64,000 nt of DNA, taken from assembly GCF_030408775.1 (NCBI RefSeq), contig NZ_CP047210.1, positions 1,612,001-1,676,000 on the forward strand. Reading direction: 5' to 3'. Every line of letters starts with the position of its first letter. Within the stretch, counting starts at the first letter, position 1. Shown here piece after piece: positions 18,424 to 27,918 of the stretch. The notes under the pieces are model-generated. The model did no database searches. It had not been told where the DNA came from and saw only the letters and a list, made by a program, of their open reading frames with translations. The position numbers and the translations under genes were made by a program. This DNA is from Corynebacterium fournieri. GTDB lineage: Bacteria > Actinomycetota > Actinomycetes > Mycobacteriales > Mycobacteriaceae.

Positions 18424-21400
18424 TTAGTCGAACTCGTGCGAGATCTCCTCGCCCCAGAACGCCCGCTCCACCACCCGGTGGGCGTGGCGGGTGATGCGCA
18501 AGTAGTCCTCCAAGAACTCCTGCTGGTCGTCGGGGTCGTAGCCGGCGGACCCGGCCACCTGGGCCAGCTGCGGGCCCGGCGCGGGCAGCTGGTCGGTGCG
18601 CTTGCCGGTGACGAGCACGATGGCGTTGCGCGCGCGGGTGGCGGTGAGCCACGCGGTGCGAAGCACCCGGGCGTCGGCGCCGCGGATCACGGACGCGTCG
18701 TCGAGCTCCGCCAAGAAGTCCAGCGCATCCAGGGTGGAGGGGGTGCGCAGTTCCTCGTGGGTGTCGGCGTGCTGCATGGTCAGAAGCTGCACGGTCCATT
18801 CCACGTCGGCGAGCGCGCCGCGGCCGAGTTTGGTGTGGGTGGCGCGGTCGGCGCCGCGCGGCAAGCGCTCGTTGTCCACGCGGGCTTTGATGCGGCGGAT
18901 TTCGCGGATGTCTGCAGGTTTGGCGCCGCCTTCGGGGTAGCGGAAGGAGTCGATGGCGTCGAGGAAGGCGTCGCCGACTCCCCTGTCTCCGGCGACGACG
19001 GTGGCGCGCAGCAGCGCTTGGCGCTCCCACACCTCGCCCCATTCGCGGTAGTAGCGCTCGTAGCTGGCGATGGTGCGCACGACCGCCCCGGAACGGCCCT
19101 CCGGGCGCAGCCCGAGGTCCACTTCGAGCGGCGGGTCGCCGGAGGGTTTGGACAGGCGGGTGCGCATCTGGTCCACGATCTTCGCGGCCCAGGCCATCGC
19201 TTCGGCGCCGCTTCTGTCATCCCCTTCTCCGCCGCCGACATCTCCTTCTCCGCCACCACCGTCTCTTTCTCCGCCGCCGACGAAGGAGGCGGCGGAGGAG
19301 GTGGTGGCGGAGGGCTCCGCCACCACCATCACGTCGGCGTCGGAGCCGTAGCCGAGTTCGGCGCCGCCGAGGCGGCCCATGCCGATGACGGCGATGCGGG
19401 CCGGAGGTTCGTCGAGAGGCGACGAAGCGAGATCCGCGTGCACCTCGGCGCGCAGCGCGGCCTCGAGCACCGCCTCCCACACGTAGGTCAGCTCCTGGCA
19501 GACCTGGCGCGGCTCCATCAGCCCGAGCAGGTCAGCGGAGGCGATGCGGGCCAGCTCCGCGCGGCGCAGCGAACGCGCCACGGCGACGGCTTTGTCTGGA
19601 TCGGTTTGGTGGCGCTTGGCGGAGGCGATGATCGCCTTGTGCACCTGGTCTGGTGCGGCTTCGAGCAGGCGCGGACCGCTGGAGCCGTCGCCGAGCAGCT
19701 TGACCACGTCGGGCGCGGAGATGATCAGGTCCGACGCGTACGGCGAGGTGCCCAGGATGTGCATGAGGCGCTGCGAGGCCACGCCTTCGTCGCGCAGCAT
19801 GCGCAAAAACCAGCTGCGGTCCACCGCGGCTTCGGAAAGCTTGCGGTAGTTCAACAGCCCCTGGCCGGGATCGGCGGTGTCGGAGAGCCAGTGCATCAGC
19901 GACGGCAGCAGGATCGCCTGCAGTTTCGCCTTGCGGGAGGTTCCCTTGACCAGCGCGGATAGGTGGTCGAACGCGCGCGCCGGGTGGCGGTACCCTAACG
20001 CCGCCAGCTGGGCCTTCACGGCGTCGGCGGACAGGGTGGCTTCGCCGACGGACATGTCCGCCACCGCGCCGAGCAGCGGGCGGTAGAACAGCCGCTCGTG
20101 CAGGTCGGAGACAGTGCGGCGGACGCGTTTGAGCTCGCGGTACATCGCGTCGAGTGCGCTGCCGCGGTTGTCGGCAGAAAAACCGGCGGCGCGGGCGAGC
20201 CAGCGGTTGCGCCGCTCGTCGTCTTCCTCCGGCAACTGGTGGGTGCGCTTGAAGCGTTGCAGCTGCAGGCGGTGCTCCAACAGGCGCAGGTACTCGTAGG
20301 CCTCGGTGAGCGCTTTGGCGTCTTCGCGGCCGACGTAGCCGGCGGCGGCGAGTGCGTCGAGCGCGTCGAGGGTGTTGCGGGCGCGCAGCGTGTCGTCGAT
20401 GCGTCCGTGCACGAGTTGCAGAAGCTGCACGGCGAATTCGACGTCGCGCAGTCCGCCGGGGCCGAGTTTCAGCTCGCGGCGGCGCACCTCCGCTGGCACG
20501 TTTTCCAGCACCCGGCGGCGCATGGCCTGGACGTCCTCGACGAAGCTGTCGCGTTGGGATGCCTCCCACACCAGCGGGGAGATCGCCTCGGAGTAGGCGC
20601 GTCCCAGCTCCATCGTCCCGGTCATGGGCCGGGCCTTGAGCAGCGCCTGGAACTCCCAGGTCTCGGCCCATTTGCGGTAGTAGGCCCGGTGGGAGTCAAG
20701 CGTGCGCACAAGCGCGCCGGAGGTGCCTTCGGGCCGCAGGTTCGCGTCGACGTCGAAGAAGCAGGCCGAGCCGATGCGCATCATCTCCGCGGCCACGCGC
20801 GTGATTTTCGGGCTGGCTGGCTCGGCAACGAAGACGACGTCCACGTCCGAGATGTAGTTCAGCTCGCCGGCGCCGCATTTGCCCATCGCGATCACCGCCA
20901 GCTCCGCGTCGACCTCGTCGTCACCGTAGACCGAGCGCACCGCCGTCGCCAGCGCCGCGGTCAGTGCGGCGTCTGCGAGCCAGGTCAGCCGCTCGGTGGT
21001 GTAGCTGTAGCTCATGGATTCGCCCTCGCCGTAGCCCTTGACCGCGGCGAACGTGCCCGCAAGATCGGCGGCGGCGATGCGCATGACCAAGTTGCGGTGC
21101 GCGGTGCGCAGCTGCTCCTTGGCCGCGTCCATCCGTTCCGCGTCCGCCTTGTACAGCCCCGGCCCGTCCGCGTCGACGCCCACCGCGGCGAGCATCTCGC
21201 GGTACAGCTCGGCCTCGTCGGGCAGGTCGGCAAGCAGCAGGCGCCACTGCTGCGGGTGGGCGATGAGGTGGTCGGACAGCGCTGTGGAGCCGCCCAGCAG
21301 GGCGAACAGACGCGTGCGGAAGACGGGGGCGTCCTTCAGCGCGGCCAAAAGGTCGGGCCAGCCGTCGCCGAGGGCCTCGTGCAGCCGGTGGGCGTTGTTG

Positions 21401-21525
21401 AGCGCCAGATCAGGGTCGGATGAGCCGGCGAGGGTGTAGAGCGAAGCATCGTCGTCAAGCGAGAGCTCCTCGATGTCCTCGGCGGCGCGCGGACTGGTCA
21501 GGCCGAGCTTCGCTGGGGAAATCAC
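18424..21525 (-). CDS. glnE: bifunctional glutamine synthetase adenylyltransferase/deadenylase
   Basis: GlnE adds and removes AMP on the GlnA tyrosine according to nitrogen status. The protein has 1033 residues and two nucleotidyltransferase domains. The N-terminal one contains CGAGELNYISDVDVVFV, the C-terminal one LGGAELGYGSDADVMVVAE. The GTG start overlaps the glnA2 stop (GTGA). Unusually, a glycine/acidic stretch at about residues 745-770, encoded by three 21-base repeats, is inserted just after the second active-site motif. No frameshift is seen. Confidence 0.95.
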   Translation of the reverse strand: MISPAKLGLTSPRAAEDIEELSLDDDASLYTLAGSSDPDLALNNAHRLHEALGDGWPDLLAALKDAPVFRTRLFALLGGSTALSDHLIAHPQQWRLLLADLPDEAELYREMLAAVGVDADGPGLYKADAERMDAAKEQLRTAHRNLVMRIAAADLAGTFAAVKGYGEGESMSYSYTTERLTWLADAALTAALATAVRSVYGDDEVDAELAVIAMGKCGAGELNYISDVDVVFVAEPASPKITRVAAEMMRIGSACFFDVDANLRPEGTSGALVRTLDSHRAYYRKWAETWEFQALLKARPMTGTMELGRAYSEAISPLVWEASQRDSFVEDVQAMRRRVLENVPAEVRRRELKLGPGGLRDVEFAVQLLQLVHGRIDDTLRARNTLDALDALAAAGYVGREDAKALTEAYEYLRLLEHRLQLQRFKRTHQLPEEDDERRNRWLARAAGFSADNRGSALDAMYRELKRVRRTVSDLHERLFYRPLLGAVADMSVGEATLSADAVKAQLAALGYRHPARAFDHLSALVKGTSRKAKLQAILLPSLMHWLSDTADPGQGLLNYRKLSEAAVDRSWFLRMLRDEGVASQRLMHILGTSPYASDLIISAPDVVKLLGDGSSGPRLLEAAPDQVHKAIIASAKRHQTDPDKAVAVARSLRRAELARIASADLLGLMEPRQVCQELTYVWEAVLEAALRAEVHADLASSPLDEPPARIAVIGMGRLGGAELGYGSDADVMVVAEPSATTSSAASFVGGGERDGGGGEGDVGGGEGDDRSGAEAMAWAAKIVDQMRTRLSKPSGDPPLEVDLGLRPEGRSGAVVRTIASYERYYREWGEVWERQALLRATVVAGDRGVGDAFLDAIDSFRYPEGGAKPADIREIRRIKARVDNERLPRGADRATHTKLGRGALADVEWTVQLLTMQHADTHEELRTPSTLDALDFLAELDDASVIRGADARVLRTAWLTATRARNAIVLVTGKRTDQLPAPGPQLAQVAGSAGYDPDDQQEFLEDYLRITRHAHRVVERAFWGEEISHEFD
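19223..19285. repeat. three 21-bp tandem repeats inside glnE
   Basis: Units at 19223-19243, 19244-19264 and 19265-19285 share the pattern CyTTCTCCGCCrCCrmCG. Because 21 is a multiple of three, they add seven-residue Gly/Glu/Asp units without breaking the frame. Confidence 0.8.
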
Positions 21526-22856
21526 AGGTCGATCCCGGTGTCGATCTCCCACGGCGTGATCTGGGCCGTGTAGTCGTGCCACTCGTCCCACTTCGCGCGC
21601 AAGAAGAACTCGAAGACCTGCTCGCCGAGGACCTCCGCCATGAACTCGGAGCGCTCCATCTGGCGCAGCGCCTGGTCCAGCGAGTTGGGCAGGTCCCGGT
21701 AGCCCATGGCGCGGCGCTCGCGGCGGGTTAGGGCGAACACGTCGTCGCGGGCGGGCTCGTCTAGCTCGTAGCCCTCCTCAATGCCTTTCAGCCCCGCGGC
21801 GAGCACAGCCGCGAACGCGAGGTAGGGGTTGCACGCCGAATCCAGCGAGCGCACCTCCGCCCGGCGCGACTCCGCCTTGTGCAGGCGGTAGGTGGGCACG
21901 CGCACCATGGCGGACCGGTTGGAAATGCCCCAGGTGGCGGCGGTGGGGGCCTCGGAGCCGAACTGGAGGCGCTTGTAGGAGTTAACCCACTGGTTGGTCA
22001 CCGCAGAGATCTCGCCTGCGTGCTCGATGATGCCGGCGATGAATTGGCGACCGGTGGCGGACAGGCTGATCTCGTCGTCAGGGTCGTGGAACGCGTTGGT
22101 GTCGCCCTCGAACAGGGAGAAGTGTGTGTGCATGGCCGAGCCCTCGAGCACGCCGAAGGGCTTGGGCATGAAGGTGGCGTGCACCCCGTTCATCTCCGCG
22201 ACCGTTTTGACGATGTAGCGGAAGGTGACAATGTTGTCCGCCATGGTCAACGCGTCGGTGTGGCGCAGGTCGATCTCCTGCTGGCCGGGAGAGCCCTCGT
22301 GGTGGGAGAACTCGGTGACGATGCCCATGTACTCCAGGGCGGACACGGCCTGGCGGCGCAGCTTCGGCGCCTCGTTGCGTTTGGCCTGGTCGAAGTAGCC
22401 GCCCTTGTCCGCAGGTGTGGGCGGCTGGTCACCTTGGCCGGGTTTGACCACGTAGAACTCGATTTCCGGGCTGGCCAAGCACTCGAAGCCCATGTCGCGC
22501 GCGTTGTTGATCTGGCGGCGCAGCACGTGGCGCGGGTCGGCGTAGAGCGGGTCGCCGTCGGGCATGGTGATGTCGCAGAACATGCGGGCGGTCTGCAGGC
22601 CCGCGTCTTCGTCGAAGGGCAGCGGCTGGTAGGTGGACGGGTCGGGCCGCAGCAGGGTGTCCGACTCGGAGACGCGGGAGAACCCTTCGATGGACGAGCC
22701 GTCGAAGCCCACGCCCTCCTCGAAGGCGCTTTCCAGCTCCGCCGGCGACATCATCACCGTTTTCAGGGACCCGAAGATGTCGGTGAACCAGAGGCGGATA
22801 AAGGCGATGTCTTGCTGCTCCACCATTCGCAGCACGTTGTCCGTTTGTGCGCTCAT
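21522..22856 (-). CDS. glnA2: glutamine synthetase type I, GlnA2
   Basis: A 444-residue glutamine synthetase of the non-adenylylated actinobacterial GlnA2 group. FDGSSIEGF, HHEGSPGQQEIDLR and the metal-binding region are present. The tyrosine segment of GlnA (LYELPPEE) is replaced by GYRDLPNSLDQAL, so it is not an obvious GlnE target. It is co-transcribed with glnE through a GTGA overlap. Its physiological reaction in corynebacteria is less clear than that of glnA. Confidence 0.94.
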   Translation of the reverse strand: MSAQTDNVLRMVEQQDIAFIRLWFTDIFGSLKTVMMSPAELESAFEEGVGFDGSSIEGFSRVSESDTLLRPDPSTYQPLPFDEDAGLQTARMFCDITMPDGDPLYADPRHVLRRQINNARDMGFECLASPEIEFYVVKPGQGDQPPTPADKGGYFDQAKRNEAPKLRRQAVSALEYMGIVTEFSHHEGSPGQQEIDLRHTDALTMADNIVTFRYIVKTVAEMNGVHATFMPKPFGVLEGSAMHTHFSLFEGDTNAFHDPDDEISLSATGRQFIAGIIEHAGEISAVTNQWVNSYKRLQFGSEAPTAATWGISNRSAMVRVPTYRLHKAESRRAEVRSLDSACNPYLAFAAVLAAGLKGIEEGYELDEPARDDVFALTRRERRAMGYRDLPNSLDQALRQMERSEFMAEVLGEQVFEFFLRAKWDEWHDYTAQITPWEIDTGIDL

Positions 22857-22938
22857 GCCTGTTTACTGTAGCGGTCCATTCCTTGTGTCTGAACAGCTAA
22901 GCTTGGGGGTATCAAACTATTGAAGGAGGACAACGATC

Positions 22939-24528
22939 ATGGCTGCACCCGCACCCGAGCAGTTCCTCGAGGTGGAAATCAAACTCGCCGTGGATGAGGG
23001 CACCGGCCTGCCGGATTTAACCCAGCTGCCCGGCGTCGAAGAGATCGCCCAGATGCGCGAGCACAACCTCTCCGCCGTCTATTACGACACCAAGGATTTA
23101 CGCCTGACGCGCTCCAAGATCACGCTGCGCCGCCGCACCGGCGGGGCGGACGACGGCTGGCACCTCAAGTTGCCGAAGGAGGGCGGGCGCAACGAGGTGC
23201 GCATGCCTCTCGACGACCCTTCGGCCGTGCCCGACGCCCTGAAAGCCCGCGTGCGCTCCATCGTGCGCAACGAGGAGCTCTCCCCGATCGCCCAGGTGGA
23301 CAACCGTCGCGTGGAGATCACCCTGGCGGGTGAAGCGGGCGCTGTCGCGGAGTTTTGCGACGACCACGTCACCGCCTGGTCCCTTCTGCCCGGCGGCGAG
23401 CGCACCAGCTGGCGCGAATGGGAGCTCGAGCTCGCCGATACCCTCGCCGGCACCGAGGAAGGCACCACCCTGATCAACCAGGGCACGTCCTATCTCATCT
23501 CCGCGGGCGCGCGGAAGTCTTCCTCCCCGTCCAAGCTCGCTACCGCCCTGGGCGATTCGGTCACAACCGCTCCCCTGCCCCCGCACATGCAGTCCGCGCT
23601 CGAGGAGGACTCCCCGGCGGCTGCCGTCGTGGAATCCCTGCGCAAACAGCGCGACGCAATCGTGGCGTGGGAGCCGCGCGTGCGCGCCGACGAATTCGAC
23701 TCGGTGCACCAGCTGCGCGTGTCCACCCGCGAGATGCGCTCGCTGCTGGAGACCTTCGAGGGCATCCTCGAAGGCGAGCAGCTCGCCTCGCTTGAAGACG
23801 AGCTGAAGTACGCCGCCGGCGTCCTAGGTGTCGCCCGCGACGCCGAGGTGGTGGAAGAGCGCTTCTTGGAGCTGTTGGATTCCGACGAGTCCGGCCTCGT
23901 CGACGAGGCCGCCCACGCGCACATCGCCGGGGACATGCGCAAAGACTACAACGAGGCCCACGCCGCGATCGTGGAGATGCTCGACTCGGACCGCTTCCTC
24001 GAGTTGTTGGACGCGATTGATGCGTTGTTGGCGGAACCGCCCGTCGCAAAGCAAGAAGAAGGCGAGGCTAAGAAGAAAAAGACTGAGTCGAAGGAGTCGA
24101 AGGAGGTGCTCTACGACCACATCGCCCGCGGCTACAAAAAGCTGAAGAAGCGCCACGACAAGGTCGACGAGCACTACCACGACACCGACCTGCCGCTGCA
24201 CGAGCGCGAAGATTACGTCCACGACGTGCGCAAGGCCGCGAAGAAGCTGCGCTACTCCGCTAACGCCGCGACGGATGCCGGGCTGAAGGCCGGGCGGCTG
24301 GCCAAGGCGTGCAAGGCGCTGCAGTCCAAGCTGGGCGACTTCCAGGACGCTGTGACCTCACGCGACCGCATCCAGCGGCTCGCGGACGAGGCCCGTGAGC
24401 GCGGCGAGGACACCTTCGCCTACGGCATGCTCTACCAACGCGAACTCGACCGCGGGGAGCAGGCGCTCGCCGGCTACGACGACGCCGTGCGCGAGGTGCG
24501 CAAGGCGTTTAAGAAGATCAAGCCGTAA
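22939..24528 (+). CDS. CYTH and CHAD domain protein
   Basis: A 529-residue two-domain protein. The N-terminal CYTH domain (about residues 8-200) has the EVEIKL signature used for triphosphate and metal binding. The C-terminal CHAD domain (about 225-529) is helical with conserved histidines (SVHQLRVSTREMRSLL, DYVHDVRKAAKKLRYS) and in other proteins binds polyphosphate. A charged lysine/glutamate linker interrupts the CHAD domain near residue 370. GGAGG lies upstream of the ATG. It occupies the Rv2226 position. Confidence 0.92.
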   Translation: MAAPAPEQFLEVEIKLAVDEGTGLPDLTQLPGVEEIAQMREHNLSAVYYDTKDLRLTRSKITLRRRTGGADDGWHLKLPKEGGRNEVRMPLDDPSAVPDALKARVRSIVRNEELSPIAQVDNRRVEITLAGEAGAVAEFCDDHVTAWSLLPGGERTSWREWELELADTLAGTEEGTTLINQGTSYLISAGARKSSSPSKLATALGDSVTTAPLPPHMQSALEEDSPAAAVVESLRKQRDAIVAWEPRVRADEFDSVHQLRVSTREMRSLLETFEGILEGEQLASLEDELKYAAGVLGVARDAEVVEERFLELLDSDESGLVDEAAHAHIAGDMRKDYNEAHAAIVEMLDSDRFLELLDAIDALLAEPPVAKQEEGEAKKKKTESKESKEVLYDHIARGYKKLKKRHDKVDEHYHDTDLPLHEREDYVHDVRKAAKKLRYSANAATDAGLKAGRLAKACKALQSKLGDFQDAVTSRDRIQRLADEARERGEDTFAYGMLYQRELDRGEQALAGYDDAVREVRKAFKKIKP

Positions 24529-24532
24529 GCGG

Positions 24533-24739
24533 CTACTTCTCCCAGGACGGGGCCTCGCCCCAGTTGTCATCGGCCTCGTCCTGGTTGTCCGCGCTCTTGT
24601 TGCGCTGCGCGGCGATCTGCAGGGCGGACTCGGCCTCCTCGCGGGTGGCGTAGGGGCCCATGCGGTTGTCCCACGCGGCCTCCTTACCCTGGGAGACCTC
24701 GCCGGTGGTGGGGTTGAAGTAAAACTGCTCGTCTGCCAT
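24533..24739 (-). CDS. small SPOR-like protein
   Basis: A 68-residue protein starting MADEQFYFNPTTGEV, with WDNRMGPYATREEAESAL resembling one half of a SPOR-type fold, and an acidic tail. AAGGAACG lies before the ATG at 24739; an in-frame ATG six codons earlier lacks a site. It is a conserved corynebacterial hypothetical. It is convergent with the CYTH/CHAD gene, with stops four bases apart. Confidence 0.75.
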   Translation of the reverse strand: MADEQFYFNPTTGEVSQGKEAAWDNRMGPYATREEAESALQIAAQRNKSADNQDEADDNWGEAPSWEK

Positions 24740-24825
24740 TGATTCGTTCCTTTTCATCGGGGGTTGTTACCCGTCCGACTGTACCGGCACGGTTGGTAGT
24801 GTGGGTGCGGTTGAAGGAGCGTGAC

Positions 24826-26016
24826 ATGGCAGTGTGTAAAACCCCGTTTGAAACCCCCTCGCAGTCCCCTGTGCAGCGCGTTCGCGCGGCGCACCCCAGT
24901 TCCGGCGGCGACGTGCAGGTGGCCTCGGCGCCCGGCACGTGGGTGCTGCTGGGCGAAAACGTGGACCACTTCGGCGGCGTGACGCTGGCCGGCACCGTCG
25001 CACTGCGCGCGGCCGCCGCCGTGAGCCCGCGGGAAGACAACCTCATTTCCATCTCCGCGCGCGGTCCGCTGGGGCAAGAATTCGCAGTGCAGATGCCTTA
25101 CGACGACACCCCCGCCGACGGCCTCGCCCGCCGCTGGTGGGGGTTGGTGCACACGCTCGTGCAGCGCCAGGTGCTCTCCCGCGACACGGCCGGGCTGGAC
25201 ATCACCGTTGAGTCCGACGTGCCGGTGGGCGCGGGCCTTGGTGCGCTCTACGCCGCCGACGCCGCCATCGCGCTCGCGTTGGCTGCGGGCCACGACGACG
25301 TGGACACCGCGCCGTTTCGGGCGCGTCTTGCAGAGATCTGCTCGCATGCGGTGACGTCCTACTCGTCGCTCATCGTGCTACGTGCGCGCCACTCCGTTGC
25401 CCTGCGCGGCGCCGACGGGGTGTCCGTAGTGGATTACGCCGACGGCTCGCTCACCCAGGCGCCACCCCCGTCTCACCACGGCGTGCGCGTGTTTTCCCTG
25501 GCAGAGGGCTTAGGCGAGCCGTTCGTGCAGTCGCGCAAGGAGATCGCCGAGCGCCGCGCGTTCATCGACGCCGCCTGCACCAACTTCGGCGTCGCCTCGC
25601 TGCGCCAGCTTCCGGAGGCCTCGGCCCGCGTCGTCCAGTGGATCGAGGCACGCCGCAGCGCCGGCGACGAAATGGCGCCCGAGCCGGAGGTTGCACGGCG
25701 TTGGGTGCAGTTCTGCGAGTCGGAGACGCTGCGCTCGCTGGCCGCCGCGAAGGCGCTGCGCTCGCGCCGCGCCAACGAGCTGTTCACGCTGCTGAACTCG
25801 CCTGCGGAGCCGCACGACCTCGCCACCCCCGACGCGCTGGTGGCCCTGGCGCGCGAGCGCGGTGCCGTCTCCGCGCGCCCCGCGGCCACCGGCACCTCCA
25901 ACGCCGTGATCGCGTTCGTGCCGGTGCAAGACGCCGACGAGTTCGCGGCCGCGATGGCGCGCGAGCTTGAGGTCGTGGAGGTCACCGCCGGCGAGCCCGC
26001 CCGCGTCGAGGGGTAA
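24826..26016 (+). CDS. galactokinase-like GHMP-fold protein, probably degenerate
   Basis: The 396-residue protein follows the galactokinase layout. The sugar-binding motif is GENVDHFGG (GEHTDYNGG in galactokinase) and is largely kept. The ATP-binding motif, normally GLSSSAA, reads GAGLGALYAADAA, losing the serines. The catalytic CGIMDQ segment is replaced by VTSYSSLIVL, so the catalytic aspartate is missing. It is likely a pseudoenzyme or has a changed reaction. Start ATG 24826 has GAAGGAG upstream. Confidence 0.8.
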   Translation: MAVCKTPFETPSQSPVQRVRAAHPSSGGDVQVASAPGTWVLLGENVDHFGGVTLAGTVALRAAAAVSPREDNLISISARGPLGQEFAVQMPYDDTPADGLARRWWGLVHTLVQRQVLSRDTAGLDITVESDVPVGAGLGALYAADAAIALALAAGHDDVDTAPFRARLAEICSHAVTSYSSLIVLRARHSVALRGADGVSVVDYADGSLTQAPPPSHHGVRVFSLAEGLGEPFVQSRKEIAERRAFIDAACTNFGVASLRQLPEASARVVQWIEARRSAGDEMAPEPEVARRWVQFCESETLRSLAAAKALRSRRANELFTLLNSPAEPHDLATPDALVALARERGAVSARPAATGTSNAVIAFVPVQDADEFAAAMARELEVVEVTAGEPARVEG

Positions 26017-26029
26017 CTGGCCTGCCCCG

Positions 26030-27415
26030 CTAGTCTGCGGGCCAGGCGAAGCCGACCTCGCGCGCCGCCGGATCCGCCCGCACGAGCGAGAACTTCGTTT
26101 CCGCGCCTTCCTCCGGCGCACCCGCGGACGGCGCGAGCACCGGCGGGTCCACGATGAACACGCGCGCTGCATCCTCGCTGGTGTTCAGGGTCACCCCGTC
26201 GAAGTTGTGGCCCACCCACGGCGCGAGCACCGTCGCCTCGGTCAGGTGCAGGCACGCCTTTTCCACGGTGTTGGCCAGCTGGGACGACCGCCCCATCGTC
26301 TTGATCACCCGCGGCGCGTCGCGCTCCACCCACTCCGGTACTTCCGTACCAGCACAGATAGCCAGACAGACTTCGGTGGCGTAGCGGTCGATCAACCGGC
26401 GCAGCGGCGCGGTGACGTGGGAGTAGTACCCGCCAATGCCGGCGTGCACCTCGGCCGGCTTGTCCGACAAGTCCACGTACCCGGACCCGCGCAGCAGCTT
26501 CTGCGCCTCGCGCATAACAGCCATGCCGCGCGGGGTGTCGGCGTCCACTCCGGCCAAAAACTCGCCGATATCGCCAGCGACCTCGTAGCCCAAGTTGCGC
26601 GCCTCCCGGCGAAACTCCGCCTCCCCGTCTGCGTCCGCCGGGCCGAGGGTGCGCAGGAACCCCACGCCGGCGTCCACCATCATCTGCCCCGCCACCATGC
26701 CGGTAAGCAGGGAGATCTCCGAGTTGTAGTCCATCACCGGGTGGCGCGGCTCGATGACCAGCTCGTAGTCCTCGCCGTCGCCGACCACGCGCACCGAGGG
26801 CAAACGGAGGTTGATCGCGTGCCTGCGCAGCGACGACTGCTGCCGCAGCCTGCCCACCTCCTCCAGCAGCCCCACAGACGGGTGCACCGTGCCAGCCTGC
26901 ATGTCCGCGTGCACACCCTCGTAGTCCAGGCGCGCCACAGAGTGGACGAGCGCGCGCTCCACGTGGGCGGAATCCACCTCGCCGCGCTCGTCCAGCTCGA
27001 AGGTCCACAGCACCGCCGGCCGGTCCACGTCCGGCAGCAGCGACGCCGAGCCCTCGGACAGTTCCTCGGGGTGCAGACGCGCTGGCTCGTCGGGCAGGTA
27101 AATCGTCTGCCCGCGCTGCAGCGACTCGGCGGCCACCGCAGAATCCGGTGCGACAAACGCGGCCACATCCGCGATGGCGTAGCGCACCACGTAGCCGCCG
27201 CCGTCACGCGCCTCGATGTGCACGGCCTGGTCCAAGTCCTTCGAGCCGACAGGGTCGATGGTGACGAGGGGGACGGAACGCGCGTCGATACGCAAATGCG
27301 CAAACCTGTCCTCGAGCTGCGCCGCCTGCGAGTGCAACGCAGGGTCGAACGAGGTGCGCACGTCGAACTCGCGCGCAATCGGGCGGAAATTCAAAGGCGC
27401 CGCGTAAAGCTTCAT
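26030..27415 (-). CDS. RNB-domain ribonuclease (RNase II/R-like)
   Basis: A 461-residue exoribonuclease-like protein. The RNB catalytic signature is seen in VTIDPVGSKDLDQA, and YSHVTAPLRRLIDRY matches the substrate-gripping region. It lacks the long N-terminal cold-shock domains and the C-terminal basic tail of classical RNase R, as do other actinobacterial short forms. I set the start at 27415: the frame remains open upstream, but that sequence is the 3' end of the RNase P RNA. No strong ribosome site is visible. Confidence 0.88.
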   Translation of the reverse strand: MKLYAAPLNFRPIAREFDVRTSFDPALHSQAAQLEDRFAHLRIDARSVPLVTIDPVGSKDLDQAVHIEARDGGGYVVRYAIADVAAFVAPDSAVAAESLQRGQTIYLPDEPARLHPEELSEGSASLLPDVDRPAVLWTFELDERGEVDSAHVERALVHSVARLDYEGVHADMQAGTVHPSVGLLEEVGRLRQQSSLRRHAINLRLPSVRVVGDGEDYELVIEPRHPVMDYNSEISLLTGMVAGQMMVDAGVGFLRTLGPADADGEAEFRREARNLGYEVAGDIGEFLAGVDADTPRGMAVMREAQKLLRGSGYVDLSDKPAEVHAGIGGYYSHVTAPLRRLIDRYATEVCLAICAGTEVPEWVERDAPRVIKTMGRSSQLANTVEKACLHLTEATVLAPWVGHNFDGVTLNTSEDAARVFIVDPPVLAPSAGAPEEGAETKFSLVRADPAAREVGFAWPAD

Positions 27416-27440
27416 AGGAAGCCATGGTGCCACGAAAAGG

Positions 27441-27836
27441 GCGAATGAGTCGGCCTGTGAGCCGGATTCTGTTCCCCTTGCGGGGCGGCGACCATCCATC
27501 TGGACAACCCATCGCTGGGCGCCTCAAGCAGCTACCTTCGGACTGGGCGGGCAGCCTACGTCCGACGACCTCCGCCAGTGGCGGGGGCTCTTGCCTTGCT
27601 CCCGGTGGGGTTTACCTGGCCACCTGCGTCACCGCAGATGCCGGTGCGCTCTTACCGCACCCTTTCACCCTGACCTCGTTGCCGAGGCGGTCTACTTTCT
27701 GTTGCACTTTCCCGCGGATCGCTCCGGGTTGCTGTTAGCAACCACCGTGCCCTGTGGAGTCCGGACTTTCCTCGACGTGCGCCTTCCCGCTTTGCGGTGG
27801 TTCGCAGCGCCGCGGCCGCCCGGCCGGCTCATTCGC
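27441..27836 (-). ncRNA. rnpB: RNase P RNA (class A)
   Basis: This is the catalytic RNA of RNase P, which matures tRNA 5' ends. Read on the minus strand it contains the conserved GAGGAAAGTCCGGACTCC near the 5' end and ACAGAATCCGGCT near the 3' end. The ends are set by helix P1: GCGAATGAG at 27836-27828 pairs with CTCATTCGC at 27449-27441, giving about 396 nucleotides. The RNB ribonuclease gene starts 25 bases downstream on the same strand. Confidence 0.95.
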
Positions 27837-27843
27837 GTGTGTG

Positions 27844-27873
27844 AGCTTACGCTTTTTGCTTCTCGACGTTCAA
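27844..27873 (-). promoter_or_regulatory. probable rnpB promoter
   Basis: On the minus strand TTGAAC (27873-27868) and TAAGCT (27849-27844) are spaced by 18 bases, and the predicted RNA start follows the -10 box by seven bases. Confidence 0.6.
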
Positions 27874-27918
27874 CCTCCGGCAATCCCCTCCCCAGCGCGT
27901 CCAGCCGCGGCCCGGCGC

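Noticed and set aside
27416-27499. N-terminal extension of the RNB ribonuclease
   Set aside because: It would overlap the conserved 3' end of the RNase P RNA and is not family-like.
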